Shown here: positions 1-8,102 of the stretch, piece after piece
How positions within the stretch are numbered: the stretch's first letter is position 1
Layout of the letters: every line of letters begins with the position of its first letter
Source of the DNA: Geodermatophilus saharensis
Lineage (GTDB): Bacteria > Actinomycetota > Actinomycetes > Mycobacteriales > Geodermatophilaceae
Length of the DNA: 64,000 bases
Assembly (NCBI RefSeq): GCF_900188205.1
Contig: NZ_FZOH01000003.1
Span: forward strand, 394,539-458,538
Reading direction: 5' to 3'
Position numbers and translations under genes: made by a program
Notes under the pieces: generated by a model
The model's input: only the letters and a program-made list of their open reading frames with translations
What the model was told of the DNA's origin: nothing
Database searches by the model: none

Positions 1-1
1 C

Positions 2-739
2 GCGGTCGGCGCGTTCCTGCTCGTCGGTGCCGCCAACGCGCTGGTCGACGTCACGGGCTTCACGCTGCTGCAGCGGCTGGTCCCCGACGAGACGCTGGCG
101 CGGGTCCTCGCCCTGACCGAGGCGGTGTTCGCGCTGGCGCTGGCGCTCGGCTCGCTGGTGGTCCCCCTGCTCGTCTCGGCGCTGGGCGACGCCGGTGCGC
201 TCGCCGTCACCGGCGGCGTCCTCCCGGTGGCCGTCGCGGCGCGCTGGGCGGCACTGCGGGCGATCGACGCCGAGATCGGGGTCCGGAAGGACCGGATCGT
301 GCTGCTCCGGCGGGTCCGCATGCTCCGGCTGCTGCCGGTGCCGGCCATCGAGAGCCTGGCGCTGCGCCTGCGCCGGTCCCGGGTGGCGGCGGGGACCGAC
401 GTGTTCCGGCAGGGCGACCCCGGCGACGACTTCTACGTGGTCGCCTCGGGTTCGGTGGCCGTGCTGGACGACGGGCGGGAGATCCGCCGGCTGGGCCCCG
501 GTGAGGCGTTCGGCGAGATCGCGCTCCTGCGCGCGGTCCCGCGGACGGCCACCGTGCGCGCCCTCGAGGACACCGAGCTGGCCGCGCTCAGCGGCCCCGA
601 CTTCGTGTCGGCGGTCACCGGCTTCTCCGCCACCTCCTCGACCGCCGAGCAGCTGGTCCGCAGCTATCTCACCGAGGACTCGCAGCGGCACGCGGTCCGG
701 CCGCAGGCCCGGCCCGACGGCGGTCCGGGGTCCGGCTAG
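2..739 (+). CDS. MFS-type transporter C-terminus fused to a cyclic nucleotide-binding domain (5' end outside window)
   Basis: Only the last ~245 codons are present; the reading frame is open from base 2. The first ~85 visible residues are hydrophobic and contain two or three membrane helices, followed by a basic linker. Residues ~110-225 form a cNMP-binding domain: FRQGDPGDDFYVV, then the phosphate-binding cassette GEAFGEIALL followed by PRTATV, where Glu and Arg normally contact the cyclic nucleotide ribose-phosphate. A membrane transporter whose cytoplasmic tail senses cAMP or a related nucleotide is the natural reading (inference). The MFS assignment rests on two or three helices only and is weaker than the cNMP-domain call. 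The C-terminal 25 residues are low-complexity. Confidence 0.75.
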   Translation, partial: AVGAFLLVGAANALVDVTGFTLLQRLVPDETLARVLALTEAVFALALALGSLVVPLLVSALGDAGALAVTGGVLPVAVAARWAALRAIDAEIGVRKDRIVLLRRVRMLRLLPVPAIESLALRLRRSRVAAGTDVFRQGDPGDDFYVVASGSVAVLDDGREIRRLGPGEAFGEIALLRAVPRTATVRALEDTELAALSGPDFVSAVTGFSATSSTAEQLVRSYLTEDSQRHAVRPQARPDGGPGSG

Positions 740-954
740 GGCCCGTCCTGGGATCACGTGCGTGGCGTGACCCGACTCCAGCCCCTGCAACACCGCCCCA
801 TGACAATCCTGAGGAGCCGTCCGGCACGTCGGCACCTCGCTGAGGGCGTCGGGGATCCTGGCCGCCGAGCGACCTCGAGCGGCCCGCTCCGGGACGCCAC
901 TCCAGCCTCACGGCGCAGTCCACGGGCCGCCGCCGGCGCTGGTCGTGAGGTCGT

Positions 955-1422
955 CTACGAGTCGATGCGCTCGTAGGACAGCTGCAGGTCGTCTTCCCAG
1001 GGGCCGCCGTCGTGCGACATGGTCCCTCTCCCGTCCAGTCGGCTGCCGTCGCCGGCGAGGGTGAGGACCATGCGCTGGGCGAACCCCGCCTCGTCGCGGT
1101 GCCACGACACCTCGCCGTCGCCGGCCTCGACGGTGTACCGGCGGGAGACGCCCCGCTCGTCGAAGTAGAGCATCGTGAAGGTGCCGGCGGCGTCGTCCGA
1201 GCCGATCACCGCCACGGCGCTGGGGATCTCCGGCTCGTCGATCTCCGAGCGCATCACCACGAAGGCGCCGCCCTCGTGCCAGGCGAACGACGTGCGGCCG
1301 TGGAAGGTCGTCCCCGGCACCTGCGGATGCGTCGCCGTCGTGCGCCAGTCGCCCAGGAGCGGCGCCAGCGGCTCGAGTGCCGGATTGCGGCGCTGCGCTT
1401 CGGAGCCGATCGGGGGCGTCAT
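955..1422 (-). CDS. Hypothetical protein, DUF1579/lipocalin-like
   Basis: A 155-residue cytosolic protein with no signal peptide or membrane segment. It begins near the LAPLLGDWRTT motif and has alternating beta-strand character throughout (FHGRTSFAW, VVMRSEIDEP, TFTMLYFDERG, DGEVSWHRDEAG). This is the pattern of small beta-barrel proteins that start with LxGxW, such as DUF1579 or lipocalin-like proteins. The ATG at 1422 was chosen because the longer frame upstream is Arg/Pro-rich shadow sequence; the ribosome site is weak. It stands alone between two non-coding stretches. Function unknown; the family assignment is tentative. Confidence 0.6.
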   Translation of the reverse strand: MTPPIGSEAQRRNPALEPLAPLLGDWRTTATHPQVPGTTFHGRTSFAWHEGGAFVVMRSEIDEPEIPSAVAVIGSDDAAGTFTMLYFDERGVSRRYTVEAGDGEVSWHRDEAGFAQRMVLTLAGDGSRLDGRGTMSHDGGPWEDDLQLSYERIDS

Positions 1423-1926
1423 CTGCAGGAGTGTCGCAGCGCAGGGTCCACCCGTTGGCGATGGCGCCGTGCCGTTCGCCGCTCCCCGGGGAGCCGGGTG
1501 TTGCAGGGGGCGCCCACGACGCGGGCACCGGTCCCTGGCTCCGGGCGGCCTACTCAGCGAGACCCGGTACGGAGGCGTTCCCGCGGGAACGGAACGCAAC
1601 GCTGTGCCCTTGACGGCGTTCCCGCGGGAACGCCCGGGTCGAGTTCGAGGGCGTTGTAGCTCCTCCGTGGCACCCGTCCGCCTGTCTCACAGCGGCCCAG
1701 TCAGGGACGGCGTAGCTCGATGGCTGCAGAGCGGACGTAGGCCTGGTGACGTCGCATGACGTCCTCGCTGCTCGCACGTGTGTCGGTCGACCTTCTCCGA
1801 TGGCTGCCAGGTGGCGTGGGGAGCGCTGCAGGCGTGTCCAGGCGAGGCCGAGCTTCACCAGGCGTGCATGAGGGGATAGCGTCAGCGGTCCAGCATCGGG
1901 TGTGCTGAGTGGTGAGGACGGCGGCC
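1423..1926. other. Intergenic region with a paired palindrome
   Basis: About 500 bases without a convincing gene. The predicted frames here are Arg/Pro/Gly-rich shadows. The only structure I see is the pair of identical palindromes at 1576-1591 and 1617-1632. A GAGGA Shine-Dalgarno at 1914-1918 belongs to the next gene. Confidence 0.6.
1576..1632. repeat. Two identical 16-bp palindromes, 41 bp centre to centre
   Basis: CGTTCCCGCGGGAACG occurs at 1576-1591 and again at 1617-1632. The second copy extends to 18 bp of perfect dyad (1616-1633). The 41-bp spacing is close to four helical turns, so both copies would face the same side of the DNA. That arrangement is typical of cooperative operators rather than of a transcription terminator. 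No regulator gene is adjacent. Confidence 0.6.
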
Positions 1927-2280
1927 ATGAGACAGGCCGTGAGGGGACGTGAGGACATCCCGCGGGCTGTTGCCGGCCTGAGCTGGGTCCTGCTTCTCTT
2001 CGGACTTCTCTACCTCATCGCCGCGGCAGCGCCGGACAGCGGCATGTACTGGGACGTCGAACGGCAGTCGACGACTGCATGGATCGGCATCGGCTTGCTG
2101 ACCGCGGCTGTGCCGGTGGGAGTCGTGGCCCTCGTCCTGGACCGACACAACCGCGTCCGCGACCACGCGCCCGGGGAGTCCCGCGCCGGGATCCGGCACC
2201 CTGTCGCGCTTGCCGCTGCTCTCGCCTTCGCGGCCCTCACAGCGTTGATTCTCGTCGTCATCGTGGCGCGCGCCTTCTGA
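1927..2280 (+). CDS. Small membrane protein of unknown function
   Basis: A 117-residue protein with three predicted membrane helices (roughly residues 15-35, 50-72 and 92-113) and short charged loops. There is no signal-peptidase site and no motif I recognise. The ATG at 1927 is preferred over GTGs at 1909 and 1912 because a GAGGA box lies 8 nt before it. Codon use is normal for the genome. It is monocistronic as far as can be seen. Function unknown. Confidence 0.6.
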   Translation: MRQAVRGREDIPRAVAGLSWVLLLFGLLYLIAAAAPDSGMYWDVERQSTTAWIGIGLLTAAVPVGVVALVLDRHNRVRDHAPGESRAGIRHPVALAAALAFAALTALILVVIVARAF

Positions 2281-2735
2281 GCCGGTGTCCACCGCACTGT
2301 CCCTCGGCCGTTGCCCGGCGCCACCCCTACGAGGGGACGTGTGTCGAGCCTCTAGGCACTGAGGCCGCAGACTGAGCTGTCCGATGGACCGTCCTCACGG
2401 CGAGCCCGGCCACTGTCCCTGAGCGGCCCACCTAGAGACACGCGGCACTGAAGGTCGCCGTACGACTCCTGCGTGCCTCGTGGCTCTTGCTCCTTTCCTT
2501 GCCGAGCGCAAGAATGGGACGCCCGGTGAGTACTGACGGACGGTCGCGCGGGCGTCGAATCCAAGCCTGACATTCGCCCCTGCCCGGATGTGGAAAGGAC
2601 CGCCGCGTCACGGAGGTCAGAATGGGTCGCGGAAGAAGAATCATACGACAAAGCACCTCATCGAGTCTCGTCTGTCGTGGAATACAAGCCCCCGGTGAGG
2701 ATCTGCTACGTAGCTACGTCGCGGACGCCTTCCCC
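2281..2735. other. Non-coding stretch at the edge of a low-GC islet
   Basis: I find no gene here. Frames on both strands lack codon bias and Shine-Dalgarno sites. Base composition falls from about 70% to near 55% GC across this interval, marking the left edge of the islet that holds the next two genes. Confidence 0.5.
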
Positions 2736-3398
2736 TCATGGAACCACTTCTACCGAGATGGAGCTTGCAGGAAGTCGAAGCACGGTGGACTCGTCCGTGT
2801 CGTAGAACACCTCCGTACCATCCGAGCCGCCAAGATAGAGCAGATGGTGGGTTAGGTTGCCAGGCCCATCAATTGGCTCCTTGCCCGGAACCCACGCGAC
2901 GTGCGCGTCGTTGGCGCCGATAGACAATAGCGGAATGCCGAAGACGCTCAGTCCGGGTACAGCGTAACCACTCGCAACTCTCTTGGCTTGACTGTGGGCC
3001 ATGAACGCCAAGAACCATGTCACGAGTAGATAGGACACGATTATGCCGCCAAGGATGAGCATCAGCTGGCGCCTTTGCCGCTTAGTTATATCCTCACGGT
3101 TGCGCAAACGTGCAAGTCCCCTATTTAGCAATAGAGCAGGCAAGGTCGCCACTACCAGAGTGTAGATGATAAGTGCGGCCAGAAAGATTAGGGCTCCGAC
3201 CGAGCTCGACAAGGTAGTGATGTAGTCAAGTCCCACGTCCGTTGGCGATATACCGAGTGTGCCGTAGAACGCATAATAAGCTACCGCAAGCATTGCATAG
3301 AGTGGTATGCCAACTACTGCTAGGACGCCTACCGCGCCTTCGAGCCATGGGGGAAGCCCGCGTTGAGGTCTTGATTCCTCCGGGATGTCTCCTGTCAT
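2736..3398 (-). CDS. Low-GC multi-helix membrane protein, unknown function
   Basis: A 220-residue protein with about four hydrophobic segments: ~20-45, ~62-88, ~108-132 and a weaker one near 145-160. A polar C-terminal domain of ~60 residues follows, ending near STVLRLPASSISVEVVP. A short basic loop (KRQRRQ) precedes the third helix. The start ATG has GGAG 7 nt upstream. The gene is near 50% GC and uses AGG, CTA, TTG and ATA codons that are rare in its neighbours, so recent acquisition is likely. I do not recognise the family. Together with the next gene on the same strand it may form a two-protein unit. Confidence 0.7.
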   Translation of the reverse strand: MTGDIPEESRPQRGLPPWLEGAVGVLAVVGIPLYAMLAVAYYAFYGTLGISPTDVGLDYITTLSSSVGALIFLAALIIYTLVVATLPALLLNRGLARLRNREDITKRQRRQLMLILGGIIVSYLLVTWFLAFMAHSQAKRVASGYAVPGLSVFGIPLLSIGANDAHVAWVPGKEPIDGPGNLTHHLLYLGGSDGTEVFYDTDESTVLRLPASSISVEVVP

Positions 3399-3584
3399 AT
3401 CAAGACTCCGTGACTAGGGGTTGACTCGCTGAGTGGCCGGAGTGTCAGGCGACCAAATCGGCATCGGGATCGCGGAACTCACCCGCTTCAATCATCGGCC
3501 ACGGGCCACGTCCGCATCCGAACGCCACACGTCAGTTCCCAGACGAACGAGATCTTGGACCTGGGTGGGTCATTCGAAACGACG

Positions 3585-4079
3585 TCAACCGCCTACTTGG
3601 AGCCGGTGTCCGGTCATCCCCTCTTCTGTCTCTGTCTCGAAGGATGCATCAAGCACCTTCTTGACGACGTTCAGGTACTTCGTTCCACGCCTGAGGTCGA
3701 GTTCTTCGGGAGTGAAGCCGTACGCGGACATGGAAGTAAAGGTCTCCTCGACCCTTTGGTACGCGGCCCGAAACTCGCTGCCGTAACGTACGCGCTCCCG
3801 TTCCATCACCCGGTAGAGGAGCGCTCGGGCCCTGTCGGAGCGCTCAAATATGCAGGCTTGCAAGATTGCTCCGATCAGCAGTTCTCGCGACTTGCGCTGG
3901 GGAGGGAGGCCGTCGCGCAATACCTTGAGAGCCCCAAACGCGACCGTCTCCTTGTCTCCAAGCAGATTGCGCACGTCCTCGGCTCGACGAGCCTTGGCGG
4001 CGGAGTGCTGGGCCACCACAAACGACGCGAGCGCGAGGACGACTGCAAGGATTGAAACAACCAGCTTCGCTGTCTCCAC
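3585..4079 (-). CDS. Membrane-anchored protein of unknown function (low-GC islet)
   Basis: A 164-residue protein that begins almost directly with a signal anchor (residues 4-26, LVVSILAVVLALASFVVAQ). The remaining domain is alpha-helical and charged, with stretches such as AFGALKVLRDGLPPQRKSRELLIGAILQACIFERSDRARALL. GTG 4079 is chosen over an upstream ATG at 4178 because GGAGAGGG lies 7 nt before it and the extra N-terminus is unlike a membrane protein start. The helical domain resembles repeat-like (HEAT/TPR-type) packing, but no family is certain. It lies on the same strand as the 2736-3398 gene, with 186 bp between them; this gene is upstream. Confidence 0.65.
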   Translation of the reverse strand: METAKLVVSILAVVLALASFVVAQHSAAKARRAEDVRNLLGDKETVAFGALKVLRDGLPPQRKSRELLIGAILQACIFERSDRARALLYRVMERERVRYGSEFRAAYQRVEETFTSMSAYGFTPEELDLRRGTKYLNVVKKVLDASFETETEEGMTGHRLQVGG

Positions 4080-4375
4080 AGCTCTACCCTCTCCAACCTT
4101 GCCAGCAGCGAACCCGCCCGGATGAGTGTCAGCGGCTCGCGCAGGCGGCTGAGAGGGATGCTCCGCGAACCTCGTCACGAGCTCGTCACCTCGCTGTCAC
4201 GGACGCGCTCTCGTGACTGCTGCCGAAGTGTCTCGGCTTGGTGAGCGTCCCTGAGGCCGCCTTTAGTGTCAGGCGCAAGGACAAACGAGACTCCCGGGAC
4301 GGGCCCTGGCCCTGAGCGCCGGCGTCCCCTCCTGCGGTCGTCGCGGGGACGCTGGGGCGTGCGCGCCGTCGCGGC

Positions 4376-4687
4376 TCAGCGCGGCCAGCGCACCTCGATC
4401 CGGGTGACCGACACCTCGATCCACGGCCCGGTGGGACGGGTGGCCGCCTCCCGGGCCGCCTGCTCCACCACCTGGCGCGCCACCTCGGCGGCCCGGGCGG
4501 TGACCGCCGCCGCGACCGCGAGCGCGGAGGCGGCGACCAGCGGCCCGGCGGTCGTGCTGCGGATCAGGGCCGGCAGCAGGGACCGCACCGCGACCGGCAG
4601 CGTCCCGCGCCCGGGACGCCGGTCGGGCACCCGGCTCCCGTCCGCCCGGTAGACCTCGCTCGGCTCGACCGGCTGCTCATCGGTCAC
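4376..4687 (-). CDS. Small hypothetical protein with a hydrophobic centre
   Basis: A 103-residue protein. The N-terminus is polar (EPSEVYRADGSRVPDRRPGRG), the middle hydrophobic (residues ~38-62, possibly one membrane helix), then an amphipathic Ala/Arg helix, and it ends in a short beta-like tail (IEVSVTRIEVRWPR). The GTG start has a very strong GGAGGGGGTGG site upstream. It is divergent from the enoyl-CoA hydratase gene, with ~114 bp between the starts. No family recognised. Confidence 0.65.
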   Translation of the reverse strand: MTDEQPVEPSEVYRADGSRVPDRRPGRGTLPVAVRSLLPALIRSTTAGPLVAASALAVAAAVTARAAEVARQVVEQAAREAATRPTGPWIEVSVTRIEVRWPR

Positions 4688-4801
4688 GACGCCACCCCCT
4701 CCGTCCCGCCCATCCTGGCCCCGGCGCACCGTGCGGTCGAGCCGGCGCGGGGAGCCGACCCGACGCCGGGGGCGCGGGACGGCGCGGTGCCAGGATGGCC
4801 C

Positions 4802-5575
4802 ATGGCCGACTTCCTGCGGGTCACGGTGCGCGACCGGGTGGGGTGGATCGAGTACGACCGCCCGCCGGTCAACGCCTTCCACTGGGAGATGCTCCGGGAG
4901 GTCCCGGAGGCGCTGGAGCAGCACCTCGCCGACCCCGCCGTCCGCGTGGTGGTGGTCGCCAGCGCCCTCGACTCCCACTTCAGCGTGGGCGCGGACCTGC
5001 GGGTCCTCGCCGCCATGGACGACGGGGACGTGCGCCGCTGGGTGGACGTCTGCCACGACCTGGTGCGCAGGATGCGCGCGTCGCCGAAACCGCTGCTGGC
5101 GGCCGTGCACGGCACCGCGGTCGGGGGCGGTCTGGAGATGGTGCTGCACTGCGACGTCCGCTTCGCCGCGCGCACCGCCCGGCTCGGGCAGCCGGAGATC
5201 GCCATCGGGTTCATCCCGCCGGTCGGCGCGACGCAGGCGCTGGCCCGCCTGCTGGGCCGGCCGCGGGCGCTGCGCTTCCTCTACGACGGCACCCTGCTCG
5301 GCGCCGAGGAGGCCCTCGCCATCGGCCTCGTGGACGTCGTGGTGGCCGACGAGCGGCTCCGCGAGGAGGTGCAGGGCTACGCCGAGGGGCTGGCCCGTAA
5401 ACCCGCGCGGGCGCTGGCGGCGATCCGGCGCTGCATCACCGAGGGCATCGACCTGCCCTTCGAGGAGGGCCTGGCCATCGAGCGGGAGGAGGCGGTGGCT
5501 CTCGGCGCGACTGCGGACTTCCGCGAGGGGCCGGCCGCCTTCCTCGCCCGGCGGCCACCGGTCTGGTCGGACTGA
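4802..5575 (+). CDS. Enoyl-CoA hydratase/isomerase family protein
   Basis: A 257-residue crotonase-fold enzyme, which acts on acyl-CoA thioesters in the cytoplasm, usually in beta-oxidation or related steps. The oxyanion-hole segments are visible as FSVGADLRVL and GTAVGGGLEMVLHCDVRF. Both glutamates used by classical hydratases are kept: Glu in GGGLEMV and Glu in LGQPEIAIGFIPP. ATG 4802 is preferred over an ATG 15 nt upstream because AGGA lies 6 nt before it. It runs in the same direction as the next two genes but with a ~50-bp gap. Exact substrate cannot be told. Confidence 0.88.
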   Translation: MADFLRVTVRDRVGWIEYDRPPVNAFHWEMLREVPEALEQHLADPAVRVVVVASALDSHFSVGADLRVLAAMDDGDVRRWVDVCHDLVRRMRASPKPLLAAVHGTAVGGGLEMVLHCDVRFAARTARLGQPEIAIGFIPPVGATQALARLLGRPRALRFLYDGTLLGAEEALAIGLVDVVVADERLREEVQGYAEGLARKPARALAAIRRCITEGIDLPFEEGLAIEREEAVALGATADFREGPAAFLARRPPVWSD

Positions 5576-5626
5576 CCGCCGGGCCGACGGGTCGCGCCCG
5601 CGGCCCGCCCGGGTCAGGCTGTGCCG

Positions 5627-6568
5627 GTGAGGGTCCTGGTCACCGGCGCGTCGGGGTTCGTGGGCAGCCGGCTGGCCCCCGCGCTCGAGGAGGCCGGCCA
5701 CGAGGTCCGCGCGATGACCCGGCGGCCGGAGCGATACCGGGGGGCCGGGCGCCCCGTGGCCGGCGACGTCGGGGACGAGGCGTCGCTGCGGGAGGCGCTC
5801 GAGGGCTGCGAGGCCGCCTACTACCTGGTGCACTCCCTCGGCGACGCGGACTTCGAGCGCAAGGACGCCGACGCGGCCCGCGCCTTCGCCCGGGCCGCCG
5901 CCGCGGCCGGCGTCGACCGGATCGTCTACCTGGGCGGCCTCGGCCGGGACGGCGACCGGCTGTCCCGGCACCTGCGCAGCCGCCGCGAGGTCGAGCGGCT
6001 CCTGGGCGGCACCGGCGTGCCGGTGACGGTGCTGCGGGCGGGCATCGTCGTCGGCCACGGCGGGGTGTCGTGGGAGATGACCCGCCAGCTCGTGGCGCAC
6101 CTGCCGGCCATGGTCACCCCCCGCTGGGTCAGCACGCGGACGCAGCCGATCGCCGTCGCCGACGTCGTCCGGTACCTGGTCGGTGTCCTCGACGCACCGC
6201 AGGCCGAGGGCCGGGTGTTCGAGGTCGGCGGCCCGGAGGTGCTCACCTACCTGCAGATGCTGACCCGGGTCGCCGACATCCAGAACCGGCACCTGTTCGT
6301 CGTCCCCGTGCCGCTGCTCAGCCCGCAGCTGTCCTCGCGCTGGCTGGCCTTGGTCACCGACGTCGACGTGGCCACCGGACGGTCGCTCATCGACTCCATG
6401 ACCAACGAGGTGGTCGTCACCGACGACGCCGTCCGCTCGGTGGTCCCCTTCGACCCACTCGACTACGACGAGATGGTGGTGGCGGCCCTGGTCGAGCGGG
6501 CGCGGGAACGCCGGCGGCAGGTCGGCGAGCGGCGCGGAGGGTGGCTGAGCCGGGGAGCGCGGCGATGA
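5627..6568 (+). CDS. NAD(P)-binding epimerase-like protein (atypical SDR)
   Basis: A 313-residue protein starting with the Rossmann motif VTGASGFVGSRL. Further SDR features are the DVGD acidic stretch, AYYLVHSLGD, and VDRIVYLGGLGRDG. The usual Tyr-x-x-x-Lys is not obvious, so it belongs to the atypical SDR/NmrA-like group, which binds NAD(P) but may not be a classical dehydrogenase. Start GTG 5627 gives a clean Rossmann N-terminus and lies 6 nt after CAGGCT, suggesting a leaderless transcript; GTG 5621 would sit inside that spacer. Its stop overlaps the next ATG (ATGA), so the two are translationally coupled. Confidence 0.85.
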   Translation: MRVLVTGASGFVGSRLAPALEEAGHEVRAMTRRPERYRGAGRPVAGDVGDEASLREALEGCEAAYYLVHSLGDADFERKDADAARAFARAAAAAGVDRIVYLGGLGRDGDRLSRHLRSRREVERLLGGTGVPVTVLRAGIVVGHGGVSWEMTRQLVAHLPAMVTPRWVSTRTQPIAVADVVRYLVGVLDAPQAEGRVFEVGGPEVLTYLQMLTRVADIQNRHLFVVPVPLLSPQLSSRWLALVTDVDVATGRSLIDSMTNEVVVTDDAVRSVVPFDPLDYDEMVVAALVERARERRRQVGERRGGWLSRGARR

Positions 6569-7329
6569 CCCGGCGGAGTGCGGGCCAGGCGCTGCGCGCC
6601 CGGGTCGAGCGGGTGGCCGGGCCACTGCTGCGCAGCGTGCCGCGCGACCACTGGGAGAGCGACGACGCCTTCCGGCGCCGCCGGCGGGTCACCGGCGCCG
6701 TCGCGGTGGCCGGCGCGTCGCTCCTGGGGGTGTCGCTGTCGACGCCGCCGGGGTCACCGCGGTTCTACGGGCTGACCCTCGGGGTCGCCGGCACCTGGGT
6801 GGTCGGGGGGCTGGCGTCCGGGCCGCTGCACCTGGGGCGGATGTTCGGGCGCGGCGACCGGTTGCGCCGGCCGGTGCTCACGCCGGTCGTGTCGGGGGCC
6901 GGCGCCTTCGGGGCCTTCTACGCCGCGGCGCTGGTCGCCCGGCGGATCCCGGTCCTGGAGCGGGCGATCGGCTCGGTGCTGCGCTACGCCGACCAGGGGT
7001 CGGCCCCGCTGGTGCTCACCACCACGCTGGCCAACGGCGTCGCGGAGGAGGTGTTCTTCCGCGGCGCGCTGTACGCGGCGGCCGGCGCCGAGCGCCCGGT
7101 GCTCGTCTCGACCGCCGTCTACGGCCTGGCCACCGTCGCCACCCGCAACCCGGCGCTGGTGCTGGCGAGCGTGCCGATGGGGCTGCTCTTCGCCCAGCAG
7201 CGCCGGATCACCGGGGGCATCCAGGCACCGGTGCTCACCCACGTGGTCTGGTCGTCGCTGATGCTGCGCTACCTGCCGCCGCTGTTCGCCTCCCGGCTCG
7301 CCGAGGAGCGCTCGCCGACCCCCGGGTGA
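6565..7329 (+). CDS. CPBP family intramembrane metalloprotease (CAAX/Abi)
   Basis: A 254-residue membrane protein with about six hydrophobic segments. The family signature EEVFFRG appears near residue 160, followed by the second motif region with LVSTAVYGLATV and the third, VLTHVVWSSLML, where His is a metal ligand. Such proteins are intramembrane glutamic-type/metal proteases related to Rce1. Some process bacteriocins or confer self-immunity; many have no known substrate. It starts inside the stop of the preceding SDR gene (4-nt overlap) and is probably co-transcribed with it. Confidence 0.85.
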   Translation: MTRRSAGQALRARVERVAGPLLRSVPRDHWESDDAFRRRRRVTGAVAVAGASLLGVSLSTPPGSPRFYGLTLGVAGTWVVGGLASGPLHLGRMFGRGDRLRRPVLTPVVSGAGAFGAFYAAALVARRIPVLERAIGSVLRYADQGSAPLVLTTTLANGVAEEVFFRGALYAAAGAERPVLVSTAVYGLATVATRNPALVLASVPMGLLFAQQRRITGGIQAPVLTHVVWSSLMLRYLPPLFASRLAEERSPTPG

Positions 7330-7339
7330 GCGCGGGCGG

Positions 7340-7645
7340 TCAGGGCAGCCGCGCGAGCAGCGCCGCGGCGAACGCCGCGGCCGCCGGGTCGACCGGCCGG
7401 TGCGCCGCCGCGGCGCGCAGCCAGCCCGCCAGCGGCGCGGCCAGGGCGGGGGAGACGGCGGCGATCCACGCGCTGGTCCCCGCTCGCGCCTCGGCCACGT
7501 GCTCCGTGCCGCCGTCGGGGGCGTGCGCGACCACCTCGGGGCGGGTCGCCAGCAGGCCGGTGGTCCGCCAGTCACCGGGCGTCGTCCGCGCGGCCAGCGC
7601 CTCCAGCCGGTCGGCCGCCGTCCGCAGCAGCTGCTCGGGGTCCAC
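7340..7645 (-). CDS. Hypothetical helical protein
   Basis: A 101-residue Ala-rich helical protein beginning DPEQLLRTAADRLEALAART, followed by TTPGDWRTTGLLATRPEVV. Short actinobacterial proteins with a DRLxALAxxTTPGDWR start are common, but I know of no assigned function. GTG 7645 is placed 6 nt after CATCAT, a possible leaderless -10. The gene is convergent with the CPBP gene, with only 10 bp between the stops. Confidence 0.6.
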   Translation of the reverse strand: MDPEQLLRTAADRLEALAARTTPGDWRTTGLLATRPEVVAHAPDGGTEHVAEARAGTSAWIAAVSPALAAPLAGWLRAAAAHRPVDPAAAAFAAALLARLP

Positions 7646-7811
7646 GTCCGGATGATGCCGTGCTCGGCGACCTCGGGCGGGCCGACCGGGCCCTGTACGG
7701 GGCCGTTGCCGGGACCGCCAGGCCCGGCCGGCCCTCGTCCGGCACGGATGAGGGCGGGCCGCCGCCACACTGGGGGCGGCTCCGGAGAACGCAGTGACGA
7801 GGAGGCCCCGG

Positions 7812-8102
7812 ATGACCGTGACCGCCGCGGTGGCCGCCGCCGAGGACGAGGACCCGGTCGGCGGCCTGGTACCGGTGGCTGACCCCGTCGTCGAGCTGCG
7901 CGCCGGACGGCTGTACGCCGAGTACGGAGTGGACCGGCACGATGTCCGCTCGCTGGCGACGCAGGTGCTGAGGACCTCCGCGGGCGCCCGGGTGCAGGCG
8001 TTCGTCCCGATCCTCGTGGAGAAGCGGCTGCGCGAGACCTACCGCGCCCGGCGCGAGGTCCGGCCGGACCCGCCGGGCGGCGCGGGTCCCCGTCCCCGGT
8101 GA
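7812..8102 (+). CDS. Small protein with a three-helix-bundle-like domain
   Basis: A 96-residue cytosolic protein. Residues ~35-85 (LRAGRLYAEYGVDRHDVRSLA, then TSAGARVQAFVPILVEKRLRETY) match the pattern of the short actinobacterial three-helix-bundle dimerisation domain, which ends in VPxLVExxxRE. ATG 7812 is selected because AGGAGG lies 6 nt upstream. The stop overlaps the GTG of the SulP transporter gene (GTGA), so it is the first gene of that operon and might modulate it (inference). Confidence 0.7.
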   Translation: MTVTAAVAAAEDEDPVGGLVPVADPVVELRAGRLYAEYGVDRHDVRSLATQVLRTSAGARVQAFVPILVEKRLRETYRARREVRPDPPGGAGPRPR

